Shown piece by piece: positions 31,401 to 42,000 of a stretch of DNA of 64,000 bases. Location of the stretch: NCBI RefSeq assembly GCF_014858725.1, contig NZ_AQGV01000009.1, forward strand, positions 124,001 through 188,000. The letters are read 5' to 3'. The notes under the pieces are model-generated. The model was not told the DNA's origin, searched no databases, and was given only the letters and a program-made list of their open reading frames with translations. Both the position numbers and the translations under genes were made by a program. The DNA is from Pseudoalteromonas aurantia 208 (GTDB taxonomy: Bacteria > Pseudomonadota > Gammaproteobacteria > Enterobacterales > Alteromonadaceae). Numbering within the stretch: position 1 is the first letter of the stretch; each line of letters begins with the position of its first letter.

Positions 31401-34400
31401 GCCATACCTGACCAAGTAAAATCACGTCAGTTTGATCACTGTCGGCAATACGCTCACCGCCTAAGGCATCAAAGTTATCAGCGTAATTATTGGGTTGAAC
31501 TTGACTCAGTTGGTAGCCTTGATGATTACTTGGTGGTAACTCAGTGAATTGATAAAAACCGCTTACATTGGTTTGCACTGATAATTCAATGACTTCGCTA
31601 TTGATACTGATACCACGTAACGTTATAGCGACGTTCGAAATACTGCGCTCCTCTGAGCTAAGTAACAAATTATCGTCAGTATCAACAAACACAAAGCCAC
31701 TAACTTGTGACAACGCTAGTTCAGCAAATACCAAGCTATCAACATCTTGTGAGGAATCGAGCACAATATTAAACACGTCATTCTCACTGGTTTGAATTTG
31801 ACCTGCGAGAGACTCTAGGCCGTCATACCAACCATGAGGCTGTATTTGCTTAATTTGATAGCCACGAATATCACTGGCAGGCAAATGCTCAAAAATAAAT
31901 GTCCCATTTGAATCACTGCTTACACTGTGGTTAACAACCTCGCCATAACGTGATGTACCCGTCAGTTTAATCTCAACATTGGCAATACCAAGTTCACTGC
32001 CTTGCTGTAAACCATCATGATTAACATCACTTATCACCACACCGCTGATACTTGAATTAGCTTGCTCTAACTCAGTAAATAAGTAGCCGCTTTGCTGAGC
32101 ACTTTGTGCAACAGCAATATTGCTAATTTGATCATTATCAACAGTTATCGCGCCTTGTTTATAATCAAGACCATCCAAATACTCCGCTGGCTGAGACTGG
32201 ACCAAACGATACCCTATTGGATTCGAAGCATATAACTGCTCAAAATTAAACTCACCATTGCTGTTGGTTACGGCCGTTGCTTGTACTGCACGGTCAAATA
32301 TATCCGCCCCTTGCAAAGTCACAGTTACATTTGCTAACCCACTGTCTGTTGCCTCAAATTGACCATTTTGTTGTTGATCAACAAAGACGCGCCCAGTTAT
32401 TACCGCATCATTAACGGGTGCTAACTCCGTAAACACTGCAGTTAATACATTGCTGCCCGTTACACGCAACTGAGCAATAAGATCGGTATTGTCACTGTTG
32501 CTTATTAAGCTGTCTTGCACATAGTCTTTACCATCAAAGTGATATGCAGGTTGTATTTGGGTAAGTAAATAACCCTGCACATCAGACGCATAAAGTTGTG
32601 TAAATGACGTTCTACCTTGACTATCTGTCAGCGCACTGAGATTTACCCTCTCACCCAGTATATTCTTACCCGATAAAGAGATTTCTGTATTCGCCAAAGC
32701 CGAATCTATCGTATCCAACTGACCATTTTGATTTTGATCTGCAAACACGATGACATTGATAACACTGTCGTTAGCAGGTAATTTTTCGGTTAAATCAACA
32801 TGTGTAGTACTTGAGGTGCTAACACTGACTGTAACAACATCATCAGGATTGGTTTGTTTGGTATGATTCAGGTAGTCTGCACCATCAACATATATCTCTG
32901 ACTGTGTATGAGTGAGTCGATATCCCGCACTATTGGCAGCATATAACTGAGAAAACTCAAACTGACCCAGACTATCTGATGTTGTATTCAATGATACTTC
33001 ATTATCAAATAAATCTTTGCCTGCTAATTTAATTTCATAGCCAGAAAGCATTTTGTCATTAGCACTAAATTGACCATCTTGCGCAACATCAACAAAAATA
33101 GTGCCTGTAATTTTGGCATCATTGGCAGGTAACTGCTCAGTAAAATCTAACCGAATATGTGCTGAGTTTACCAATGCCATATTATCAACCACATCACTTT
33201 TATGGCTATTACTAATCGCCTTAGATGCTAAGTAATCAATTCCATCATTGTACAAAGAAGGGTGAACCTGTTTTACTGTATATCCTTGGCTATTCGAGGC
33301 AAATAAGTTATCAAATACGTAGTTACCCTGCTGGTCGGTAGTGGTTTTTAAATTCACCTCACGACCTAGAATATCTTGGCCTGAAAGGATCAGTTCCACG
33401 CCAGAAATATGTCTATCTTGAGACTGCTCGGTTCCATCTTGCGCAACATCAACATAAACTCGGCCACTGATCTTTGCTTCATTCTTAGGATGCTTTTCAG
33501 TAAATAAAACTACGCCTTTCGCTAACGCAACCTGATGTAATTTAATTCCATCTTGCTCTTTAACCACAGCGCCCGATAGGTAATCTCGCCCATCTAAATA
33601 AACATCGACCTTTCCTTGCGACAGCCAATAACCGTCAGGCGAGGGCTGGCGTAACTCTGTAAATACAAACTCACCATTAGTATTTGACGTTGTACTTACT
33701 TTAACATCAAAGCCAAATTCATCTTTTCCTGATAACTCGAACGAAATATTTACCAAGCCTTTATCGTCGCTACCAAATACTCGATCTTGATTAACATCTA
33801 AAATCACTCGACCTTCAAGCTGCAAACTCCCAGCATTGGCTTGCTCGGTAAAGATCACTTTACTTGGTTTACCAATCTTGATGATCTTGACGACGTTTTT
33901 ACCCGCATAGGTATTCTTTATGCCATCAAGGTAATCTTGGCCGTCTTCGTAACTGGGTGTGTCTGCGCGCGTCACCACATATCCATCAGAATTCGGTTGG
34001 CGCAGTGCCGTAAAACTAAATGCACCATTGCTATCTGTGTTGGTGCTCAATGACACTGCGTTGCCAAATTCATCTTTACCGCTTAGCGTGACTGCAAGGC
34101 TTGGGATCGCCAGATCTTTAGGCTCTTTAACACCATTTTGATTGCCATCAACAAACACCGCGCCCTCAACACGGGCTTCACCCGCATTAGGTAGTTCAGT
34201 AAAGATCACCTTACTCGGTTTACCTACTTTAGTGATCTTCACCACATTTTTACCCGCATGGGTATTCTTGATACCATCAAGGTAATCTTGGCCGTCTTCG
34301 TAACTTGGCGTATCTGCGCGCGTCACCACATATCCGTCTGTATTCGGTTGGCGAAGCGCGGTAAAACTAAAGGCACCATTACTGTCAGTGTTAGTGGTCA

Positions 34401-34680
34401 GTGACACAACGTTGCCAAATTCATCTTTACCGCTCAGCGTGACTGCAAGGCTTGGGATCGCCAGATCTTTAGGCTCTTTAACACCATTTTGATTGCCATC
34501 AACAAACACCGTGCCCTCAACACGGGCTTCGCCCGCATTTGGTAGTTCAGTAAAGATCACCTTGCTTGGCTTACCCACCTTAATGACCTTCACCGCGTTT
34601 TTACCCGCATAAGTATTCTTTATGCCATCAAGGTAATCTTGGCCGTCTTCGTAACTTGGCGTATCTGCGCGCGTCACCAC
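28411..34680 (-). CDS. Giant DUF11/SdrD_B repeat protein, C-terminal segment (frame-broken)
   Basis: This 2089-codon frame is the C-terminal part of the gene that starts at 43735; its GTG at 34680 is an artefact of the frame break near 34701. It has two intact 117-aa repeats and then at least ten divergent SdrD_B-like units, each opening with a strand and an acidic loop (VFVDVAQDG, VDSDENGLLDDDE, VYVDLNDDGEQQ). A DUF11-like domain (DVVIGELIPYQIAIHNRAEI) follows. A final unit has FDDMNRNGIHDPQEPGLP. The last 100 residues resemble an OmpA-like fold (AQLNQLLDAVASTDVVIRLE), with an EF-hand-like DSNKDHTLTVEEE. The stop overlaps the downstream outer-membrane protein gene by 8 bases. Confidence 0.75.
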   Translation of the reverse strand: MVTRADTPSYEDGQDYLDGIKNTYAGKNAVKVIKVGKPSKVIFTELPNAGEARVEGTVFVDGNQNGVKEPKDLAIPSLAVTLSGKDEFGNVVSLTTNTDSNGAFSFTALRQPNTDGYVVTRADTPSYEDGQDYLDGIKNTHAGKNVVKITKVGKPSKVIFTELPNAGEARVEGAVFVDGNQNGVKEPKDLAIPSLAVTLSGKDEFGNAVSLSTNTDSNGAFSFTALRQPNSDGYVVTRADTPSYEDGQDYLDGIKNTYAGKNVVKIIKIGKPSKVIFTEQANAGSLQLEGRVILDVNQDRVFGSDDKGLVNISFELSGKDEFGFDVKVSTTSNTNGEFVFTELRQPSPDGYWLSQGKVDVYLDGRDYLSGAVVKEQDGIKLHQVALAKGVVLFTEKHPKNEAKISGRVYVDVAQDGTEQSQDRHISGVELILSGQDILGREVNLKTTTDQQGNYVFDNLFASNSQGYTVKQVHPSLYNDGIDYLASKAISNSHKSDVVDNMALVNSAHIRLDFTEQLPANDAKITGTIFVDVAQDGQFSANDKMLSGYEIKLAGKDLFDNEVSLNTTSDSLGQFEFSQLYAANSAGYRLTHTQSEIYVDGADYLNHTKQTNPDDVVTVSVSTSSTTHVDLTEKLPANDSVINVIVFADQNQNGQLDTIDSALANTEISLSGKNILGERVNLSALTDSQGRTSFTQLYASDVQGYLLTQIQPAYHFDGKDYVQDSLISNSDNTDLIAQLRVTGSNVLTAVFTELAPVNDAVITGRVFVDQQQNGQFEATDSGLANVTVTLQGADIFDRAVQATAVTNSNGEFNFEQLYASNPIGYRLVQSQPAEYLDGLDYKQGAITVDNDQISNIAVAQSAQQSGYLFTELEQANSSISGVVISDVNHDGLQQGSELGIANVEIKLTGTSRYGEVVNHSVSSDSNGTFIFEHLPASDIRGYQIKQIQPHGWYDGLESLAGQIQTSENDVFNIVLDSSQDVDSLVFAELALSQVSGFVFVDTDDNLLLSSEERSISNVAITLRGISINSEVIELSVQTNVSGFYQFTELPPSNHQGYQLSQVQPNNYADNFDALGGERIADSDQTDVILLGQVWPGSDLINNNFTERYAIELQGRVFVDMDDDAKLPALLSKNEYQALAISDVLITLSGSDYRGEAVKHETRTNELGEYQFTDLAPSSAQGYVIEQLQPEQYVDGQEMAMAQLVANSKGQDIITTPQLLGTKNYAYFDFAELPKASIGGAVWVDSDENGLLDDDETIGISGVTLTLSGVTTDNEAVEIVTTSNDQGTFLFDFLRPGVYQVIQTHPTAWLDGKEQLGSLGGDVQNDGFLNITLGLGEQGVGYNFAERGSHIAGTVYVDLNDDGEQQRSEVGLSDVAIHISGVDLNNQSVSRTAITDRYGRYQIRNLPLSDQNGFALTETQPENTQDGKEAAGSIGGVVAPRIGDDQISEIIIERHITDATAYNFGEQLMDPATISGAVWQDNNHNRADDDGNGQAGWLVELLPDQLNGEANELDSEPLAVVESDQSGKYRFEGLPVGVYEVRFRHPQGGVIYGIPVSNNPDTNTDKGTILNIVLSAGEHVSEQSLPVDPSGVIYDVNSRTPIQGAKIEITGPVGFDPDLHLVGGQPNVEQTTGDDGFYQFLLFAQAPAGEYRLEVTSPSGYYSGLSKQLPVCDVQLKVGAHELPVTIHRVNTAPTLAAVKHDPLACPSDSQGIYAAMDSTQYYTRFFIQPKLPSGNVVNNHIPLDPYDENMVQVSKKALKQDVVIGELIPYQIAIHNRAEISINPVDFIDQLPAGFKYVAGSARIDGQFMEPQQMGRQLRWYGRTLSPQQIVLIDLLVVVGAGVSEGKFVNQAWAEFSGGQFNGLNTKRISNIASATVRVIPDSIMDCSDLTGQVFDDMNRNGIHDPQEPGLPAVKLATAQGLWITTDHYGRYHLACADVPHQSRGSNFIIKVDTRSLPSGYRVTTENPRVVRLTRGKNVEANFAASIHRVARIQLSDEAFENGQIKANYRAQLNQLLDAVASTDVVIRLEYSDAKNEGYEIAQQRVTQLKEWLVEQWQDSNKDHTLTVEEEIVESVFSQHQSVNMGEGYD

Positions 34681-37600
34681 ATATCCGTCTGTATTCGGTT
34701 AGTATTCTTTATGCCATCAAGGTAATCTTGGCCGTCTTCGTAACTTGGCGTATCTGCGCGCGTCACCACATATCCGTCTGCATTCGGTTGGCGCAGTGCC
34801 GTAAAACTAAAGGCACCATTGCTATCTGTGTTGGTGCTCAATGACACAGCGTTGCCAAATTCATCTTTACCGCTCAGCGTGACTGCAAGGCTTGGGATCG
34901 CAAGATCTTGACTTTCCTTCACGCCATTTTGATTACCATCGACAAACACAGCGCCTTCAACTCGGGCTTCACCAGCATTAGGTAGTTCGGTAAAGATCAC
35001 CTTGCTTGGTTTACCTACCGTGGCTACCTTCACCGCGTTTTTACCCGCATAAGTATTCTTTATGCCATCAAGGTAATCTTGGCCGTCTTCGTAACTTGGC
35101 GTATCTGCGCGCGTCACCACATATCCGTCTGCATTCGGTTGGCGAAGCGCGGTAAAACTAAAGGCACCATTACTGTCAGTGTTAGTGGTCAGTGACACAG
35201 CGTTGCCAAATTCATCTTTACCGGTAAGCGTGACTGCAAGGCTTGGGATCGCAAGATCTTGACTTTCCTTCACGCCATTTTGATTACCATCGACAAACAC
35301 AGCGCCTTCAACACGGGCTTCACCCATATCGGCCAGCTCGGTAAAGATCACCTTGCTTGGTTTGCCTACTGTGGCTACCTTCACCGCGTTTCTACCAGCA
35401 TGGGTATTCTTCACACCATCAAGGTAATCTTGACCATCTTCATAGCTGGGTGTGTCTGCGCGCGTCACCACATATCCGTCTGCATTCGGTTGGCGAAGCG
35501 CGGTAAAACTAAACGCACCATTACTGTCGGTGTTAGTGGTCAATGACACTGTGTTGCCAAATTCATCTTTACCGGTAAGCGTGACTGCTAGGTTGGTGAT
35601 CGCCAGATCTTTACCTTCTTTTATGCCATTTTGATTGCCATCAACAAACACCGCGCCTTCAACTCGGGCTTCACCCACATCTGCCAATTCCGTAAAGATC
35701 ACCTTGCTTGGTTTACCTACCGTGGCTACCTTCACCGCGTTTTTACCCGCATGGGTATTCTTGATGCCATCAAGGTAATCTTGACCGTCTTCATAGTTTG
35801 GTGTATCTGAGCGTGTCACCACATACCCGTCGGCATCGGGTTGGCGCAGCGCCGTAAGTTTTGGTTACCATCAACAAACACAGCGCCTTCAACACGGGCT
35901 TCACCCATATCGGCCAGCTCGGTAAAGATCACCTTGCTTGGTTTGCCTACTGTGGCTACCTTCACCGCGTTTCTACCAGCATGGGTATTCTTCACACCAT
36001 CAAGGTAATCTTGACCATCTTCATAGCTGGGTGTGTCTGCGCGCGTCACCACATACCCGTCTACATCCGGTTGGCGCAGTGCGTCAAATTTAAATACACC
36101 ATTGCTGTCTGTGTTAGTGGACAGTGACACGCTGTTACCGAATTTATCTTTGCCGCTCAGCGTGACTGCAAGGTTGGTGATCGCGAGATCTTTACCTTCC
36201 TTTATGCCATTTTGATTGCCATCGACAAACACAGCGCCTTCAACTCGGGCTTCACCAGCATTAGGTAGTTCGGTAAAGATCACCTTGCTTGGTTTGCCTA
36301 CTGTGGCTACCTTCACCGCGTTTTTACCCGCATGGGTATTCTTGATGCCATCAAGGTAATCTTGCCCATCTTCATAACTTGGCGTATCTGCGCGCGTCAC
36401 CACATATCCGTCTGCATTCGGTTGGCGAAGCGCCATAAAACTAAAGGCACCATTACTATCAGTGTTAGTGCTCAATGACACGGCATTGCCGAACTTATCT
36501 TTACCGTTCAGCGTGACAGCTAGGTTCGGGATCGCCAGATCTTGTGATTCCTTTACACCATTTTGATTGCCATCAACAAACACCGTGCCCTCAACACGGG
36601 CTTCGCCCGCATTTGGTAGTTCAGTAAAGATCACTGTGCTTGGTTTACCCACTGTGGCTACCTTGACTGCGTTTTTACCCGCATAGGTATTCTTTATGCC
36701 ATCAAGGTAATCTTGGCCATCTTCATAACTGGGTGTATCACCGCGCATCACCACATATCCGTCTGCATCCGGTTGGCGAAGCGCAGTAAAACTAAACGCA
36801 CCATTACTGTCGGTGTTGGTGGTCAATGAGACACTGTTGCCAAATTCATCTTTACCGTTCAGCGTGACAGCTAGGTTCGGGATCGCCAGATCTTGTGATT
36901 CCTTTACACCATTTTGATTGCCATCAACAAACACCGTGCCCTCAACACGGGCTTCGCCCGCATTTGGTAGTTCAGTAAAGATCACTGTGCTTGGTTTACC
37001 CACTGTGGCTACCTTCACTGCGTTTTTACCCGCATAGGCATTCTTCACACCATCAAGGTAATCTTGGCCATCTTCATAGCTGGGTGTGTCTGCGCGCGTC
37101 ACCACATACCCGTCTGCATCCGGTTGGCGCAGTGCGTCAAATTTGAATGCACCATTACTGTCGGTGTTAGTAGTCAGTGACACTGCGTTGCCAAATTCGT
37201 CTTTACCGCTCAGCGTGACTGCAAGGTTGATGATCGCCAGATCTTTGCTTTCTTTCACACCATTTTGATTGCCATCAACAAATATTGACCCTTCAACACG
37301 GGCATCACCGACATTGGGCTGCTCGGTAAAGATCACCTTGCTTGGTTTACCTACCGTGGCTACCTTCACTGCATTTTTACCCGAATAGGTATTCTTTATG
37401 CCATCAAGGTAATCTTGGCCGTCTTCATAACTTGGCGTATCTGCGCGCGTCACCACATACCCGTCTACATCCGGTTGGCGCAGTGCGTCAAATTTAAATG
37501 CACCATTACTGTCAGTGTTAGTAGTCAGTGACACTGCGTTGCCAAATTCGTCTTTACCGCTCAGCGTGACTGCAAGGCTTGGGATCGCCAGATCTTGTGA

Positions 37601-39052
37601 TTCTTTAACACCATTTTGATTGCCATCAACAAACACCGTGCCCTCAACACGGGCTTCGCCCGCATTTGGTAGTTCAGTAAAGATCACCTTGCTTGGTTTA
37701 CCTACCGTGGCTACCTTCACCGCGTTTTTACCCGCATGGGTATTCTTGATGCCATCAAGGTAATCTTGGCCGTCTTCATAACTTGGCGTATCTGCGCGCG
37801 TCACCACATACCCGTCTACATCCGGTTGGCGCAGTGCGTCAAATTTGAATGCACCATTACTGTCGGTGTTGGTGGTTAATGACACTGCGTTGCCAAATTC
37901 ATCTTTACCGCTCAGGGTGACTGCAAGGCTTATGATCGCCAGATCTTGTGATTCTTTAACACCATTTTGATTGCCATCAACAAACACCGCGCCTTCAACT
38001 CGGGCTTCGCCAGCATTTGGTAGTTCAGTAAAGATCACCTTGCTTGGTTTACCTACCGTGGCTACCTTCACCGCGTTTTTACCCGCATGGGTATTCTTGA
38101 TGCCATCAAGGTAATCTTGGCCGTCTTCATAACTTGGCGTATCTGCGCGTGTCACCACATACCCGTCTACATCCGGTTGGCGCAGTGCGTCAAATTTGAA
38201 TGCACCATTACTGTCGGTGTTGGTGGTTAATGACACTGCGTTGCCAAATTCATCTTTACCGCTCAGGGTGACTGCAAGGCTTATGATCGCCAGATCTTGT
38301 GATTCTTTAACACCATTTTGATTGCCATCAACAAACACCGCGCCTTCAACACGGGCTTCGCCTGCATTAGGTAGTTCGGTAAAGATCACCTTGCTTGGTT
38401 TACCTACCGTAGTGATCTTCACCACATCTTTACCCGCATGGATATTCTTGATGCCATCAAGGTAATCTTGACCGTCTTCATAGTTTGGTGTATCTGAGCG
38501 TGTCACCACATACCCGTCGGCATCGGGTTGGCGCAGCGCCGTAAAACTAAAGGCACCATTACTGTCGGTGTTGGTGCTCAATGACACTGCATTGCCGAAC
38601 TTATCTTTACCGGTCAGGGTGACTGCAAGGCTTATGATCGCCAGATCTTGTGATTCTTTAACACCATTTTGATTGCCATCAACAAACACAGCGCCTTCAA
38701 CACGGGCTTCGCCAACATTAGGTAATTCAGTAAAGATCACCTTACTCGGTTTACCTACCGTGGCTACCTTCACCACATCTTTACCCGCATGAGTATTCTT
38801 TATGCCATCAAGGTAATCTTGGCCGTCTTCATAACTTGGTGTGTCTGCGCGCGTCACCACATACCCGTCTACATCCGGTTGGCGCAGTGCGTCAAATTTA
38901 AATACACCATTGCTGTCTGTGTTAGTGGACAGTGACACGCTGTTACCGAATTTATCGTTACCCGTTAGCGTGACTGCAAGGCTTGGGATCGCCAGATCTT
39001 GTGATTCCTTTACGCCATTTTGATTGCCATCAACAAACACTGAACCTTCAAC
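33840..39052 (-). repeat. 351-bp tandem repeat array (117-aa SdrD_B-like units)
   Basis: An in-frame tandem array with a 351-bp period, measured from successive copies of the same motif (37451 to 37802). Each unit codes for 117 aa: VEGAVFVDGNQNGVKESQDL, a beta-sandwich core GKDEFGNAVSLTTNTDSNGA, ALRQPDADGYVVTRADTPSY, EDGQDYLDGIKNTHAGKN and VGKPSKVIFTELPNAGEAR. Thirteen units are intact. One is shortened by about 121 bp (junction near 35857) and two are fused by loss of about 262 bp (junction near 34701). Restoring these gives 16 units. Units vary by only a few residues, which implies recent duplication or gene conversion. Confidence 0.9.
34674..35822 (-). pseudogene. Giant repeat protein, middle segment between two frame breaks
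   Basis: A 382-codon frame made entirely of the 117-aa repeats (the end of one unit, two whole units and a third cut short). It is not an independent gene: its apparent GTG start lies inside a repeat and it has no ribosome-binding site. The correct frame enters upstream near 35857, where about 121 bp are missing relative to intact units, and leaves near 34701, where about 262 bp are missing. Both losses are 1 modulo 3, so each shifts the frame and brings a stop within a few codons. Confidence 0.75.
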
Positions 39053-42000
39053 ACTTGCGTCACCTGCAAGTAACGTTTCAGCAAATAAGTTTCCAGACGA
39101 TGATTGATTTGCAGTAAGCGTAATATTACTGATCACATCACTGTTGTTGCTTCCAGATATAACGCTATTATTGCGACTATCAAACCCATCTTGATAACCC
39201 GATAATTGACTTTGCTTAGACTGTTTTAACTGATAAGTGCCTGCTGATAAATCTTCAAAAACAAATTCGCCGCTAGTGCCGGTATTTTTTAACAACGGGC
39301 CAATGTTTTTACCGGTGCTCTCGGTACCACTTAATTCAATAGTGATACCTGAAATCCCCGGGTCTGTTGCCGCTTGTAATACGCCATCATTATTCGCATC
39401 GAAGAACACCTGCCCAGAAATATTTCCTTTACTCAATGGAAGTGTGAGGTCATCTCGATTATTGCTAGAATTAACATCAAATCCTTTGGTTTCAATCCAT
39501 GCATCGTTGTATAAAGTGCTGCCAGAGGGAAGCGATTTCAATTTGACTGGTATCGTCGCTGTTAAGGATTGTCCTTTCGCGATTGTATCGACAGTACACC
39601 TCACCCGGGTTTTCGCGCTCGATTCTCCCGATTTAATCGCTTGGTCGGTCACACAACGTCCACCAGCAATTGAAGGTGTGCCAGCCAATTCAAGGTCATG
39701 GCTTAAATAATCATAAATGATATTATCTGCGGCATCACCAGGACCCGCATTTCCCACATCAAGAAAGTAATTAAACACGCTGCCCACAGCGACTTTGCTC
39801 AGTGAAGCCCGTTTTATTAAAGATAAATCAACTGCAACTCGAATAGAGGTTTGCTCTGCTTCGCTATTGTTTGCAGTGATTGGATCATTTTCATTTGAGA
39901 AAATACGTGCTGTGGTCGCACTCACTTCACCGGTTGTTTTTGGTCGAGATAACACTTTAAAATAAAGATATCGCGTATAAATATTATCCTCAGAGCCATA
40001 TCTATTTTCGCGTAATTCAAACTCAGCCAAATCATTCCCTGAGTTTTCAGGTCCTTTACAGGTGATGGTGTGTGCAGAGGAGATCAATGTATTGATGCTA
40101 TTACATCGCGCTTGTGCCACTGTACAACCAGTTTTTGCACTGCCATCACATAAAAATTGGAGCTGTTTATCCGCACCTGATGGTGTCATGGTAAAATCGT
40201 AACCTACACCACTGGCAACCGATAAGTCGCCGGTATTATCAAATAAATATTCAAGGTCAACTTTATACACGAGTACATTATCTAATGAACCCGGAAACGC
40301 ACGAGGAGCCGGATACCATGCCACAGGATCCGTAACATCGTTATTTTCAATTTTTAAGTTCGCGTTTCGTACATTGACCTGCAGTGAGGTTACTTTTGTG
40401 TTGTTATCTATATTAATATCGTTATCAATATTGGCTGCTGTAATGTTAGATGTGCTGGCCAATATCCAGCTTTTTCTGTCGTGGTAACTTTTTGGTCGCA
40501 GTTTAATCGTGACAGTTTGAACTTCATTTCCAGTCAAAGTGCCTATCGGGCAACTCAATACATTACTGGCATTAAAGGTACATATATTCGCTTGTCCTGC
40601 CCGCGAGAACACACTACTTATAAATTGAAACGTTCTCCCAGATGGCGGCGTAAAGGTATGCTTTAGCACCACATCAGTTGCGGTTGTGGCACTCATATTC
40701 GACACTTCAAGCGTTAACAAAGCCTCATCACCACTTAAAATAGGAGCGGTAGCATACGAGGCGAGTGTAATACCTACATCAAATTTCGGCACAACTGGTA
40801 CAGATACATTGCTTTTATTATTACTGGTATCTGTATCGACATGGGTTGAAGAACTGACCTCAACGAGGTTGTTTAAATTGCCATTGACCGTAATGACGGG
40901 TCGGCTCACCTGCATGGTTAAAATTAACTTGTCGCCGACTTTAAACTGTTGGCTATTACCTAGCCGACAAGTTATGGTGCTTACGGTATCTTGGTACTGA
41001 CCTGCATCACTTCTTGCACAGCTAAATGTTGCGCCAAGCTGGCTACTGGCGCTCGCTGCAAAGCGAATACCGGTTTCAACCTTGCCCTTTTTTGCCTTAA
41101 ATGTACCCGCAAAAGTATCTTTAATTAATAACGCACTAAGCCCATCACCAATGACGGTGTCACCACTGACATTCTCCACCACAATTTGATAACTTAGCTC
41201 ACTCTGCGCCGCAGATAATTGACTAAGATTGGCTGTTTTAGTGACTTTTAAATCTGCAGACACCGCTGAGCGGATTGTTGCTGACTGCTGAGCACTGCCC
41301 GGCAACCCATTATGATCCGTCACGGTTGCGGTATTCTTCAAATTCCCTAGCTGTTTTGCATTAGTGGTAATGGTAAGCAATGAGGGCGGACTGGCTTTGG
41401 TGACTGGGATCCCTTGCCAACTACCAGAGCTCGACTTTTGATACAAACACGTAACTGTCCCCCCCAGCCCCTCTCCCGAATGACTACAATGCCAGTTTTC
41501 ACCATAACTTCCGGTTGCGACAAAAGACTCTCCACTGGCGAGTACATCAACAACTTTCAATGTGCCTTGTGTCGGTTTATCAGCATCATTAGACACCGTC
41601 ACTGTGATTGCACTACTAATATTCTCTCCTCGACTAACCAAACTGGTATTCTTTGTAGTCGATGCAAATTTATGCTTAGAAATTGTAAGCGTCATAGGGT
41701 TTACAGGCGCGTTACCCCACCCTTCATAGGTTGCAGTTAAATCCGTTGCTAATGCGCTATGCTTCACCACAGCAATATTTCTGGGTCGTTCTGTTGTATA
41801 AGGGCTACGAGCCGTGATCACCACTTCAGCATTTGAACTAACACTGATATCCCCTATACATTTCACCTCATCAGGACCTTGTTGTGGGCACGTCCAACTA
41901 TCGCTATTATTACTTTTGATCACAGTCACTGACTCAGCTTTATAGCCATTAAGCAATGTATCAGACACTTCGACACCGACTGCCTTCGCACCACCTGAGT

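Noticed and set aside
34674..35822. Middle frame of the giant gene as an independent gene
   Set aside because: Both its ends fall inside repeat units, there is no ribosome-binding site, and restoring the missing bases joins it to its neighbours.
34690..35870. Programmed ribosomal frameshifting at the two breaks
   Set aside because: Comparison with intact units shows 121 and 262 bases missing, not a slip of one base, and no slippery sequence with a pseudoknot was seen.
33840..39052. Regular repeat array resembling a CRISPR locus
   Set aside because: The period is 351 bp, the whole unit is repeated with no unique spacers, and it is in frame with coding sequence.
33841..39710. Many plus-strand ORFs of 60-157 codons within the giant gene
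   Set aside because: They recur once per 351-bp repeat and mirror the coding strand; they have no ribosome-binding sites or homology and are antisense shadows.
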